A stretch of 55,274 nucleotides of DNA. It comes from Acidobacteria bacterium RIFCSPLOWO2_12_FULL_67_14b. Lineage in GTDB: Bacteria; Acidobacteriota; Vicinamibacteria; Vicinamibacterales; UBA2999. Every line of letters begins with the position of its first letter. The stretch's first letter is position 1. Below the pieces are notes generated by a model. That model worked only from the letters and a program-made list of their open reading frames with translations, searched no databases and had not been told where the DNA came from. Of this stretch, positions 41,544-50,622 are shown in pieces. The stretch spans positions 43,108-98,381 of the forward strand of contig MELE01000041.1 in assembly GCA_001768615.1 (NCBI GenBank), in the 5' to 3' direction. The translations under genes and the position numbers were made by a program.

Positions 41544-44500
41544 GTGGTGCCCGGGCTCCGCGGTCGGCTCGTCTCTCACGCCTACGTCGAGCAGCAGCTC
41601 CTGCCCGCGCTCGCGCGATCCGGACCCGACGCCGTCCACACCGCCGCTGCCCGCCGGCTCGGGCAGTGGTGGCGGCGGGTGAACCGTGCGCTCGGGCCGG
41701 CTTCCAGCGCCCGTGCCATCCTCGATGTGGCCGTCGCCCCGATGCTGGCGATCCTGGGCTACGGAACGCCGGCCCTCTCGTCACACGAGTGGGGCCTCGA
41801 CGGATCGATCGGTCCATCCGGCACGGCCCTCGTCGTGCTGCCCTGGTCCAGGTCGCCGGATTCGGCCTGGACCAGCGTGCTGCGGGCGGGCCTCGCCTCG
41901 AGCGCCCGCTGGGCGCTCGTCACCAACGGCCACACGCTCCGCATTGTCGACCTCTCGCGCGCGTGGACGCGTCACTCAGTGGAATTTCACCTCGGCGCGG
42001 CGCTCAGCGACGAGAAGGGCGTGGCGGCGTTGCTGGAACTCGCGAGCGCGCCGGCCGTCACCGGCGAAGCGGCCGTGGGCCGCAGCCTGGCCGCCGTGAT
42101 TGCGGAGTCGGATCGCTTCTCCGCGCGCGTCTGCCAGTCCCTCGGCAACGGCGTGCTGGCGGCCCTTCCGCAGCTGACGCAGGCGCTCAGCGCTCGTCCT
42201 CGTGGGGACAAACCTTCAGGTTTGTCCGGACCAGGCGAGAGCCCCTTCGACCAGGCGCTCACGGTGATCTACCGCGTGCTGTTTCTCCTGTTCGCCGAGG
42301 CGCGCGGGCTCGTGCCGATCTGGAACGACGTGTATCGCGAGGCGTACACGATCGACGCGCTCTGCCGGCGCGTGATCGAGCGGCCGGGCGCGCCCGGCCT
42401 GTGGGCCTCTCTTCAGGCGATTTCCCGGATGGCGCATTCGGGTTGCCGCGCCGGCGATCTCGACGTGACGGCGTTCAACGGCCGCCTGTTCTCGCCGTCG
42501 CAGACGCCGCTCGCCGACCGGCACCTGGTGCCCGACTCGGTGGCGCAAGCAGTGGTGCTGGCGCTGGCGACCATCGAGTCGCCCACCGGCCGCCATCGCA
42601 TCGCCTACCACGACCTCGGTGTCGAGCAGCTCGGCTCGGTGTACGAGCGCGTGCTCGAGCACGAGCCTGCGCGCCCGCCTTCGCCAGGGGCTCCGGCGAG
42701 GCAGGCGGGGCGGACGATCGTCCTGACGAAGACGTCCACCGAGCGCAAGTCCACGGGCAGCTTCTACACGCCTCGCGCGCTCACCGAGTTTCTCGTCCGG
42801 CGCACGCTCCATCCGCTCGTCGACGGCCGGACGGCCGACGAGATCCTCTCGCTGCGCGTCGTCGATCCGGCGATGGGCAGCGGCGCATTCCTCGTGGCCG
42901 CGTGCCTGTACCTCGCCGATCAGTGCGAGCACGCGTCGGTCCGGGACGGCGACTGGCACGCCGGCGAGGTGACGATGGCCGATCGCATCGGCCTTCGACG
43001 GGCGGTCGCGGAGCGATGCCTCTACGGCGTCGACGTGAATCCCACGGCGGTGCAGCTGGCGCGGCTCTCGCTGTGGCTCACCACCCTGGCCTCCGATCGC
43101 CCGTTGACGTTTCTCGATCACCACCTCGCCGTCGGCGACAGCCTGATTGGCGCCCGACTGCCCGATCTCGCCGGCCCGCCGCGCGCCACGCCCTCGCGAT
43201 CCAGGCGTGCCGTGCCGCAGCTCCCGTTGTTCGAGGACGATGTGGCACACATCGCGCGTGAGCGCGTGCTGCCCGAGCGCATCCGGCTTGCGCTCCAACC
43301 GTCCGACACGCTGGATGCGGTGCGGGCAAAGGAGCGGACGCTGGCGGCGCTCACCGGACCGGATGGCCCGTTCGCGAAATGGTCCGCGGCCGCCGACGCG
43401 TGGTGCGCGGCCTCGTTGTGGCCGGGATCGCCGCCCTCGCGCGCGCTGGTGGCCGAAGGCCTGGCCGGCGCGCTGGGCGCCGCGACCACCCTGCCGCGCG
43501 CGCAGATCGAGCACTGGCTGGCCGAGGCCCGCTCGATTGCGCGCAGGCACGCCGTGTTCCATTGGGAGCTGTCGTTTCCGGAAGTGTTCTTCGACGCGGC
43601 GGGACGGCCGCGCCCCGACGGCGGGTTCGACGCGGTGATGGGCAACCCGCCGTGGGACATGCTGCGCGCCGACACTGGATCGGCCGGCGACCGCCGGTCG
43701 GACCGCGATCGCACCGCGTCGTTGCTCCGCTTCTTCCGATCGTCGGGCACGTACGGCTGCCAGGGCAGCGGCCATCCCAACCGGTATCAGCTGTTTCTCG
43801 AGCGGGCGTGGCAGCTCGCCCGGCCGGAAGGGCGATGGGGAATGATCCTGCCGTCGGGGATTGCGACCGATCACGGCAGCGCCCTCCTGCGCCGGCGGCT
43901 GTTCGAGCGGCACACCGTGGATACGTGGCTGGGCTTCGACAACCGCCAGGCGATTTTCCCGATCCACCGGAGCGTCCGCTTCGTGGTGATGGCCGGCACC
44001 AATGGCGGTTCGACCGAACGGCTCGACATGCGTTGCGGCCTGCAGCACGCCGGCGTGCTCGAACGGCTGCCGAGCTCGCCGAACGACGGCGGCGCGCCGC
44101 GACCGATCTGCGTAACCCGTTCCCGGCTCGAGGCCTGGGACCCGGATCACCTGACCGTGCCCGAGATCACCTGCCAGGAGGCGCTTGGCATCCTCACCCA
44201 TGCCGCGGAGGTCGCACCTCGGCTCTCGTCGGCCGAGGGGTGGGGCGCGCGATTCGGGCGCGAGCTGAATGCGACCGACGACCGGCCACATTTCGTCGCG
44301 CGCCCGCACCCCTCGGCCCTGCCGATCGTCGAGGGCAAGCATTTGCGGCCGTTCCGGGTGGGGATCGACGAGACCACCGCCGCCATTCCGCGCGCGATCG
44401 CCGAACGGCTGATCGACTCTCGAACCAGCTTCGATCGCGTGCGGCTGGCATACCGGGACGTGGCCAGCGCGACCAACGCCGTCACGCTGATCGCCGCGCT

Positions 44501-44933
44501 GCTGCCGCGCCACACGCTGTCGACGCACACCCTGTTCTGCTTGAAGACCCCGCTCGACCTGCAGGCCCAGTGGTGCCTGCTCGCGCTGCTGAACAGCCTG
44601 GTGGCGAATTATCTCGTGCGGCTCCACGTCACCACGCACGTGACCACCGCCCTGATGGCGCGCCTGCCGGTGCCCAGACCGTCACGCCGGTCGAGCGCCT
44701 GCCGCGAGCTCACCGCCCTCGCCCGCGTGCTGGCCGCTACAGGCATCGACGCCGCCCCCGACGCCTACGCCCGGCTCAACGCCGTCGTCGCCGAGCTGTA
44801 TCAACTCTCTTCAGGTCAATACGAACACATCGTGTCGAGCTTCCCCCTCTTATCGAACGATCTACGACAGCGTTGCCTACAAACCCACAAACAAGCCACG
44901 GAAGCACGGAAAGGACTTCTGATTGCTCGGTGA
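41544..44933 (+). CDS. Large adenine-specific DNA methyltransferase (Eco57I/DrmMI-like)
   Basis: This 1129-residue protein has an N-terminal helical region (1-390), then a gamma-class N6-adenine methyltransferase core: G-S-F-Y-T-P (motif X, about 405), D-P-A-M-G-S-G-A-F (motif I, about 442) and G-N-P-P-W-D (motif IV, about 700). A target-recognition-like C-terminal half follows, with V-E-G-K-H-L-R-P-F near 930. No PD-(D/E)XK or other nuclease motif is obvious in the N-terminal region. It forms a two-gene unit with the helicase. A palindrome adds G-D-K-P-S-G-L-S near residue 225. The last 30 codons are lower in GC. The start is GTG at 41544 or 41547. Confidence 0.85.
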   Translation: MVPGLRGRLVSHAYVEQQLLPALARSGPDAVHTAAARRLGQWWRRVNRALGPASSARAILDVAVAPMLAILGYGTPALSSHEWGLDGSIGPSGTALVVLPWSRSPDSAWTSVLRAGLASSARWALVTNGHTLRIVDLSRAWTRHSVEFHLGAALSDEKGVAALLELASAPAVTGEAAVGRSLAAVIAESDRFSARVCQSLGNGVLAALPQLTQALSARPRGDKPSGLSGPGESPFDQALTVIYRVLFLLFAEARGLVPIWNDVYREAYTIDALCRRVIERPGAPGLWASLQAISRMAHSGCRAGDLDVTAFNGRLFSPSQTPLADRHLVPDSVAQAVVLALATIESPTGRHRIAYHDLGVEQLGSVYERVLEHEPARPPSPGAPARQAGRTIVLTKTSTERKSTGSFYTPRALTEFLVRRTLHPLVDGRTADEILSLRVVDPAMGSGAFLVAACLYLADQCEHASVRDGDWHAGEVTMADRIGLRRAVAERCLYGVDVNPTAVQLARLSLWLTTLASDRPLTFLDHHLAVGDSLIGARLPDLAGPPRATPSRSRRAVPQLPLFEDDVAHIARERVLPERIRLALQPSDTLDAVRAKERTLAALTGPDGPFAKWSAAADAWCAASLWPGSPPSRALVAEGLAGALGAATTLPRAQIEHWLAEARSIARRHAVFHWELSFPEVFFDAAGRPRPDGGFDAVMGNPPWDMLRADTGSAGDRRSDRDRTASLLRFFRSSGTYGCQGSGHPNRYQLFLERAWQLARPEGRWGMILPSGIATDHGSALLRRRLFERHTVDTWLGFDNRQAIFPIHRSVRFVVMAGTNGGSTERLDMRCGLQHAGVLERLPSSPNDGGAPRPICVTRSRLEAWDPDHLTVPEITCQEALGILTHAAEVAPRLSSAEGWGARFGRELNATDDRPHFVARPHPSALPIVEGKHLRPFRVGIDETTAAIPRAIAERLIDSRTSFDRVRLAYRDVASATNAVTLIAALLPRHTLSTHTLFCLKTPLDLQAQWCLLALLNSLVANYLVRLHVTTHVTTALMARLPVPRPSRRSSACRELTALARVLAATGIDAAPDAYARLNAVVAELYQLSSGQYEHIVSSFPLLSNDLRQRCLQTHKQATEARKGLLIAR
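42207..42228. repeat. Palindrome inside the methyltransferase gene, GGACAAACCT family
   Basis: Perfect arms GGACAAACCT and AGGTTTGTCC around TC. Encodes D-K-P-S-G-L-S in frame, identical to the peptide in ygfZ although the gene is on the opposite strand. Confidence 0.9.
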
Positions 44934-45024
44934 AATCTCACCAAGCAGGTTCCGCCGCGGCAGAGCCGCGCCGGGAGGCACCGCTCCGCGCGCATGTGAG
45001 GCGTCCTGGTGCCGGGCGAACCCA

Positions 45025-45122
45025 ACGCAACGAGGGGGTGATTTCAGAAAAAGCGGGAAGATTACGGTGCGCTTCATGAGCGCATCCCAACGCTTTTTGC
45101 TGAAATCACCCCCTCGTTGCGT
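45025..45122. repeat. Long inverted repeat (31-bp arms, 35-base loop)
   Basis: The left arm 45025-45055 begins ACGCAACGAGGGGGTGATTT and is matched by the right arm 45091-45122 with one extra base. The loop has its own stem, TGCGCT/AGCGCA. It lies between the methyltransferase and the convergent panE. The preceding 90 bases also contain small stems (GGTGA/TCACC at 44931, GCGGC/GCCGC at 44957). It could be a terminator-like hairpin, a MITE-like element or a structured RNA; none can be proved here. Confidence 0.85.
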
Positions 45123-45158
45123 GTGAGCCGCAGCGTACGCCGAACGAACGCGGCGTGA

Positions 45159-46094
45159 CTATTTTCTTGCCGGGCCCTCTTCCCACGGTTTCAGCACCGC
45201 GTACAGCGTCGAGATGATTGGCGTCGGCAATCCGTGCTTCTGCGCGCGGCGCACGGCCGCGCCTTGCAGCGCCTCAACCTCGATGCGCTTACCCTGCTCG
45301 AGGTCGATCAGCAGCGACGAGCGCGTCGTGGGCGGGATGTGGTCCATGTACTCCTTCAGCGTGTCGAACCGATTGGCTGAGATCGTCACGCCCTCGGCTT
45401 TCGCGATCGCCGCCACCTCGCGCGAGCAGGCGTAGAAGGTATCCCGCGCCCGCGGGTCCTTCCACAGGTGTCCGATCGGCAGGCGGGCGGCGCCGGTGAA
45501 TCCGGAGAACGCCACCAGGTAGACGAACTTGTCCCAGATCGGCACGCGCGCGTCCGGCACCGGGGTCACCTGGATGTCCGCGGTCGCCAGCACGTCCGCC
45601 AGGGCCTGCACGCGCGGCGTGATGCGGCGGCGATCGCCAAACACCTCGCCGAAGATGATCGACCGGTGCACGCCGGTCTGCACGATCAGCCCCGGCGCCT
45701 CGAGCGCAGTGGCCACGTAGGTCGTGCCGCCGAGCACGCGGGGCCCGCCCACCACCGCCGCGACTTCGTCCACGCTGTCGACGCCGTTCTGGAGCGTCAG
45801 CACCACGGTTTCCGGACCCATCATGGGCGCCAGCATCGGCAGCGCCGTCAGGTTGTCGTAGGCCTTCACCGAGACGACGGCCACGTCCACGGGACCGACC
45901 CGGGCCGTGTCGCTGTCGGCGGCAGCGCGGACGATGAAATCGCCGAGCTTGGCGCTCTTCACCTCGAGGCCCTTCGACCGGATGGCCTCCAGGTGCGCGC
46001 CGCGGGCGATGAACGTGACGTCCTGCCCCGCCCGCGCCAGTCTGGCGCCGAAGTAGCCGCCCACGGCCCCCGATCCCAATATCGCAAAACGCAT
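45159..46094 (-). CDS. panE: 2-dehydropantoate 2-reductase
   Basis: This 311-residue NADPH-dependent ketopantoate reductase has G-S-G-A-V-G-G-Y (7-14), V-K-A-Y-D (about 92-96), L-Q-N-G-V (about 119), the catalytic Lys in I-W-D-K-F (about 190) and an E-V-E-A-L-Q-G segment near 270. It should make pantoate for coenzyme A, although relatives acting on other 2-keto acids exist. It stands alone and converges with the helicase-methyltransferase unit. Confidence 0.9.
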   Translation of the reverse strand: MRFAILGSGAVGGYFGARLARAGQDVTFIARGAHLEAIRSKGLEVKSAKLGDFIVRAAADSDTARVGPVDVAVVSVKAYDNLTALPMLAPMMGPETVVLTLQNGVDSVDEVAAVVGGPRVLGGTTYVATALEAPGLIVQTGVHRSIIFGEVFGDRRRITPRVQALADVLATADIQVTPVPDARVPIWDKFVYLVAFSGFTGAARLPIGHLWKDPRARDTFYACSREVAAIAKAEGVTISANRFDTLKEYMDHIPPTTRSSLLIDLEQGKRIEVEALQGAAVRRAQKHGLPTPIISTLYAVLKPWEEGPARK

Positions 46095-46155
46095 GCAGCA
46101 AATGCTGCCACGGAACCACTCTGCCGTGTGCGCTTTTACGGCACTGGCTTGGTGC

Positions 46156-46161
46156 TAGAAT
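46156..46161 (+). promoter_or_regulatory. -10 box of the amidohydrolase gene
   Basis: TAGAAT ends 6 bases before the ATG at 46168; no Shine-Dalgarno is present. Confidence 0.5.
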
Positions 46162-46167
46162 TCGCTC

Positions 46168-47910
46168 ATGGCGGCCCGCCTCGTGGCCTATCTGGTGGCG
46201 TGCATCGTCGGCGTCACCTTCATCGCCGGGCTCATCGTCGGCGCCCAGCGCGAAGACGACGGCGCGGTCGATCTGATCGTGATCAACGGCCGCGTGTATC
46301 CGGGTACGGGCGACATCGAGCTCGCCGAGGCCGTGGCCGTGCGCGGCAACAAGGTGATTCGCGTCGGCAGCAACCGCGAGATCCAGCGGCTGCGCCGCGC
46401 GCAAACCACCGTGATCGACGCCAGGGGCGGCGCGGTGGTTCCGGGCTTCAACGACGCGCACGCGCATTTCATCAGCGGCGGCCTCGCCCTCGATCAGGTG
46501 AGCCTGCTCGAGGCCACGACCCTCGACGACATCCGGGACACGGTCCGCGTGTGGGCCGAGGCGCATCCCGAGCGCGACTGGATTGTCGGCCGTGGCTGGT
46601 ACTATCAGCCGTTCGCCGGCGGCCTCCCCACGCGCCAGCTGCTCGATGCGCTGGTGCCCGATCGCCCCGCGTACCTCACCGCCTACGACGGCCACACCGG
46701 ATGGGCGAATTCGCGCGCGTTGAAGCTGGCGGGGATCACGCGGCGGACGAAGAACCCCGCCAACGGGATCGTGGTCCGCGATCCGCGCACCGGCGAGCCG
46801 ACCGGCGTGCTCAAGGAGGGCGCGATGCAGCTGATGCGCGCCGCCGCGCCGCAGTCCACCCGCGAAGACAAGGTCGCCGCGATCCGCGCCGGCCTCGGCG
46901 AAGCCCATCGGTTCGGCGTCACCAGCGTGCAGAACGCCGGCGGCTCGCCGGAAGACCTGCAGCTTTACGACGAGCTGCGCAAGCGCGGCGAGCTCACGCT
47001 GCGCGTCTACCAGGCGCTCTCGGCAAACGCGTCGCTCACCGAAGCGGATCTCGATCGGCTCGACGATGTGCGGACACGGTTCGCCGACGATCCGCTGTTG
47101 AAGACGGGGGCCGTGAAGCTGATGGCCGACGGCGTGATCGAGTCGCACACCGCGGCGATGCTGGACCCCTACGCGAACCGTCCCTCGACCAGGGGCGCCC
47201 CGAATTTCACGCCCGAGCAGTTGAACCGCGTGGTGGCGATGCTCGACCGCCGCGGCTGGCAGGTCATGACCCACGCCATCGGCGACGCGGCGGTGCGGAT
47301 GGCGCTGGACGCCTACGAGGCGGCGGCCGAGGCCAATCCCGCCCCGGAACGCGGGCGCCGCCATCGGATCGAGCACATCGAAACCGTCGACGTGGCGGAC
47401 ATCATGCGCTTCGGCGCGCTGGGCGTGATCGCGTCGATGCAGCCGCTGCACGGCTTGCCCAGCCCCACGCCCGACGATGTGTGGAGCACCAGCCTCGGCC
47501 CCGAGCGCGCCGCGCGCGGCTGGGTGTGGCACAGCATCGCCAGGGGCGGCGGCAGGCTCGCATTCGGGAGCGACTGGCCAGTCGTGACGATCGATCCGCT
47601 CATGGGCCTGCACGCCGCCATCAACCGGACGACGCTGGACGGGCTGCCGGCGGGTGCGTGGCTGCCCGCTGAACGCCTCCCGCTTCGCACGGCGATCGAC
47701 GCCTACACGCGCGACGCGGCGTGGGCCTCGTACGACGAGCTGCGCAAGGGCACGCTCACGCGCGACATGCTCGCCGACCTCGTCGTGCTGTCGGAAGACA
47801 TCTTCGAGCTGCCGCCGGCCCGCATCACCGACGCCCACGTCGTCGTGACCATCGTCGACGGCAAGGTCGTCTACCGGCGCGATTCCGCGGACGCCACGAC
47901 CACTCACTAG
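46168..47910 (+). CDS. Exported amidohydrolase (YtcJ-like)
   Basis: This 580-residue amidohydrolase of the large PF07969 type has an N-terminal membrane/signal segment (5-26), metal-binding H-A-H-F (about 100), later H-A-I-G-D and H-I-E-T, and the C-terminal G-S-D-W-P-V. It should be a metal-dependent hydrolase attached to or secreted across the inner membrane. Substrate unknown. The acyl-CoA ligase gene follows after 24 bases and may share its transcript. Confidence 0.87.
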   Translation: MAARLVAYLVACIVGVTFIAGLIVGAQREDDGAVDLIVINGRVYPGTGDIELAEAVAVRGNKVIRVGSNREIQRLRRAQTTVIDARGGAVVPGFNDAHAHFISGGLALDQVSLLEATTLDDIRDTVRVWAEAHPERDWIVGRGWYYQPFAGGLPTRQLLDALVPDRPAYLTAYDGHTGWANSRALKLAGITRRTKNPANGIVVRDPRTGEPTGVLKEGAMQLMRAAAPQSTREDKVAAIRAGLGEAHRFGVTSVQNAGGSPEDLQLYDELRKRGELTLRVYQALSANASLTEADLDRLDDVRTRFADDPLLKTGAVKLMADGVIESHTAAMLDPYANRPSTRGAPNFTPEQLNRVVAMLDRRGWQVMTHAIGDAAVRMALDAYEAAAEANPAPERGRRHRIEHIETVDVADIMRFGALGVIASMQPLHGLPSPTPDDVWSTSLGPERAARGWVWHSIARGGGRLAFGSDWPVVTIDPLMGLHAAINRTTLDGLPAGAWLPAERLPLRTAIDAYTRDAAWASYDELRKGTLTRDMLADLVVLSEDIFELPPARITDAHVVVTIVDGKVVYRRDSADATTTH

Positions 47911-47934
47911 CGGCTTCACAGACACCCAGCCCCG

Positions 47935-49548
47935 ATGGAGAGCTACGCCCGCGGCCCTCGCTCGCCGCTGCTGGCCGCCACGATCGGCGAGTTGCTGGCC
48001 GCCACTGCCGAACGGGTGCCGGGCGCGCTGGCGCTCGTCTCGCGTCATCAGAACCAGCGCTTCACCTACGCGCAGTTGCTCGCCGCCGTCGACCGCACTG
48101 CCGGCGGGCTGATCGATCTCGGCCTGGTGCCGGGCGATCGGATCGGCGTGTGGTCCACCAACTGCGTGGAATGGATCCTCTTGCAGCTGGGCGCCGCGCG
48201 GGCCGGCATCGTGCTCGTGAACGTCAACCCGGCATACCGGTCCCACGAGCTGGGCTACGTGCTGCGCAAGTCCGCCATGAAGGCGCTGTTTCTCTGGCCG
48301 GAAGACGCGCGATCGAACTACCGGCAGATCCTCGACGAGGCGCGCCCCGGCAACGACGCCGCCCTCCGGCACGCCATCGACTTCGACGGGGAACCCTGGC
48401 GGCGCCTCCGCGCCAGCGGCACCCGGCCGGACGCGCCGATCGATCCGCACGACGTGGCGAACATCCAGTACACGTCGGGCACGACGGGCTCGCCGAAGGG
48501 CGTGCTGCTGACCCATCACAACCTCGTGAACAACGGCGCGCTTTTCGCCGCGGGCCTCCGCTACACCGAAGCGGATCGCGTGTGCGTGCCGGTGCCGCTC
48601 TATCACTGCTTCGGCTGCGTCATTGGCGTGATTGCCTCGGTGGCGGCGGGGGCGGCGGTCGTGCTGCCTGCCGCGGGCTTCGACGCCGGCGCCACGCTGG
48701 CCGCCGTAGCCGAGGAGCGGGCCACGTCGATCTACGGCGTGCCGACGATGTTCATCGCCGAGCTCGCCCATCCGGGCTTCGCGGCGTTCGACCTGACGTC
48801 GCTCCGCACGGGCGTCATGGCCGGCGCGCCCTGCCCGATCGAAGTGATGAAGCGCGTGCTCACCGAGATGCACTGCCCGGAAATCACGATCGCGTACGGC
48901 CAGACCGAAACCTCGCCCGGACTGACCCTGTCGGCCGTCGACGACGAGGTCGAACGGCGCGTCTCGACCGTCGGCACCGCCATGCCCAACACCGAGCTGA
49001 AGATCGTGTGCACCGAGACCGGCCACACCCTCGACCGCGGCTTACAGGGCGAGATCTGCGGGCGCGGCTACATGATCATGAAGGGCTACGACCAGGAGCC
49101 CGAAGCCACGGCGCGCACCATCGATGCCCATGGCTGGCTCCGCACCGGCGACCTTGGCGTGATGCGTCCGGATGGCTACATCCGCGTCACGGGCCGCGCC
49201 AAGGACCTCGTGATCCGCGGCGGCGAGAACGTCTATCCGCGCGAGGTCGAAGAGTTCCTCTACACCCACCCCGCGATCGCCGAAGTCCAGGTGGTCGGCC
49301 TTCCCGACGAACGCCTCGGTGAGACGCTGGTGGCCTGGGTGCGCCTGCGACAGGGCCACGACAACGACGAAGACGAGATCCGGACGTTTTGCCGCGGAAA
49401 GATCGCCCATTTCAAGATCCCGGAGTTCGTCCGCATCGTTGACTCGTTTCCGATGACCGTGACCGGAAAGGTGCAGAAGTTCCGCATTCGCGAGATCGAA
49501 ATCGAAGAGCGCGGTCGTCAGCGTGCAGCCGGCATTGAAACCGCCTAG
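47935..49548 (+). CDS. Acyl-CoA synthetase (AMP-forming)
   Basis: This 537-residue ligase has the P-loop Y-T-S-G-T-T-G-S-P-K-G (about 179-189), Y-G-Q-T-E-T-S-P (about 320), T-G-D-L (about 404), G-G-E-N-V-Y-P-R-E (about 422) and the C-terminal catalytic Lys in T-G-K-V-Q-K. It resembles FadD/AtoE-type medium- or long-chain fatty acid ligases. It should activate a fatty or other carboxylic acid for beta-oxidation. It is soluble, and follows the amidohydrolase gene closely. Confidence 0.9.
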   Translation: MESYARGPRSPLLAATIGELLAATAERVPGALALVSRHQNQRFTYAQLLAAVDRTAGGLIDLGLVPGDRIGVWSTNCVEWILLQLGAARAGIVLVNVNPAYRSHELGYVLRKSAMKALFLWPEDARSNYRQILDEARPGNDAALRHAIDFDGEPWRRLRASGTRPDAPIDPHDVANIQYTSGTTGSPKGVLLTHHNLVNNGALFAAGLRYTEADRVCVPVPLYHCFGCVIGVIASVAAGAAVVLPAAGFDAGATLAAVAEERATSIYGVPTMFIAELAHPGFAAFDLTSLRTGVMAGAPCPIEVMKRVLTEMHCPEITIAYGQTETSPGLTLSAVDDEVERRVSTVGTAMPNTELKIVCTETGHTLDRGLQGEICGRGYMIMKGYDQEPEATARTIDAHGWLRTGDLGVMRPDGYIRVTGRAKDLVIRGGENVYPREVEEFLYTHPAIAEVQVVGLPDERLGETLVAWVRLRQGHDNDEDEIRTFCRGKIAHFKIPEFVRIVDSFPMTVTGKVQKFRIREIEIEERGRQRAAGIETA

Positions 49549-49620
49549 AATTGGGCTGCCGCGCCCGCCTCGCGGAGGGAACTGTTGCCCGTCCGCCGTC
49601 GTCTGAGCCTTAAGCCAGCC

Positions 49621-50622
49621 ATGCGTACCAAACCCCTGCTCGTCGTCCTGTGCCTGGCGGTGTTCGGCTCGACCCTGCCCGAGGCGCGGTCGGCCCAATC
49701 GGACCTCGACGCGTTCATGGAGCGCGTGCTGGCCCGCCGCGACGATAACTGGACGAAGCTGCAGCAGTACGTGCTCGAGGAGCGCGAGGCCTTCGACCTC
49801 ACGGGCCCCGGCGGCTTCCCGCTCTACGGCCTGCGCAAGGAATACGCGTGGTTCATCAAGCAGGGCGTGTTCGTGCGCAGCCCCGTCAAGGCCAACGGCG
49901 TCACGATCTCGGAGGCGGATCGCCGCAAGGCCGAAGCCGAATGGCTGCGACGCGAAACGTCGAAGGAAGAGCGCCGCAAGCGCCGCGCCGAGCGCGCCGC
50001 GAAGGGCCTCGAAGAGGAGAAAGACAACAAGGCGGTGGTGATCACGCCGACGACGATCAAGGTCGTCGACGGCGATCAATCGCCCACCACCGCCGAGGCG
50101 CCCTCCAACATGGAAGATGTCCTGCGCCAGGGCATGGAACCGCAGTTCGTGTCGTCGGCGTACTTTCTCAAGTTCCGGTTCGAGTCGGGCCACTACGCGC
50201 TTGCCGGCCGCGAGAAGGTCGACGGCATCGACGCGTTGAAGATCGAGTACTACCCGGGCGCGGGCCTCTTTAGCGACGGCAGGTCGAAGCCCAATAAGCG
50301 CGTCCGCGACAAGGACGATGAGATCGAAGAGAAGATGAACAAGGTGTCGCTGGTCACCCTCTGGGTGAATCCCGCCACGCACCAGATCCTGCAATACACC
50401 TTCGACGATCTCGACATGGACTTCTTCCCCGGACGCGCGCTGGTGCGGGTGGACGATCTGCAGGCGACGATGAAGATGGGCCAGCCGTTCCCGGACGTCT
50501 GGCTGCCAAAGAGCATCGAGATGCACTTCGGCATGATGCTGGCCGTCGGCGCCGTCGATGCGACCTACCAGGTCGAGTACCTGAACTACAAGCAGGCCGA
50601 CGTCACCTACAAGATCAAATGA
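49621..50622 (+). CDS. Secreted protein of unknown function, paired with an Omp85 protein
   Basis: This 333-residue protein has a signal peptide (1-25, A-R-S-A-Q) and a mostly beta body with a charged Lys/Arg/Glu-rich helix at about 105-130. The C-terminal half, with repeated strands such as S-L-V-T-L-W-V-N-P, recalls LolA/RseB-like lipid-binding folds, but I cannot confirm that. Its stop overlaps the start of the Omp85 gene (ATGA), which links it to envelope biogenesis. The ATG at 49621 fits the signal peptide better than an upstream TTG. Confidence 0.72.
   Translation: MRTKPLLVVLCLAVFGSTLPEARSAQSDLDAFMERVLARRDDNWTKLQQYVLEEREAFDLTGPGGFPLYGLRKEYAWFIKQGVFVRSPVKANGVTISEADRRKAEAEWLRRETSKEERRKRRAERAAKGLEEEKDNKAVVITPTTIKVVDGDQSPTTAEAPSNMEDVLRQGMEPQFVSSAYFLKFRFESGHYALAGREKVDGIDALKIEYYPGAGLFSDGRSKPNKRVRDKDDEIEEKMNKVSLVTLWVNPATHQILQYTFDDLDMDFFPGRALVRVDDLQATMKMGQPFPDVWLPKSIEMHFGMMLAVGAVDATYQVEYLNYKQADVTYKIK

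Noticed and set aside
42216..44639. An 807-codon minus-strand open frame
   Set aside because: Antisense shadow of the methyltransferase gene, with no recognisable domain.
39155..44933. A complete DISARM or BREX system
   Set aside because: Only drmD-like and drmMI-like genes are present; no drmA, drmB, drmC, pglZ, brxC or nuclease gene is seen nearby.
44934..45158. Retron RNA
   Set aside because: No reverse transcriptase gene is in the window, so the inverted repeat cannot be assigned to a retron.
45289..49026. A 1245-codon minus-strand open frame
   Set aside because: It runs antisense to the amidohydrolase and acyl-CoA ligase genes and out of frame through panE; its composition is that of a shadow frame.
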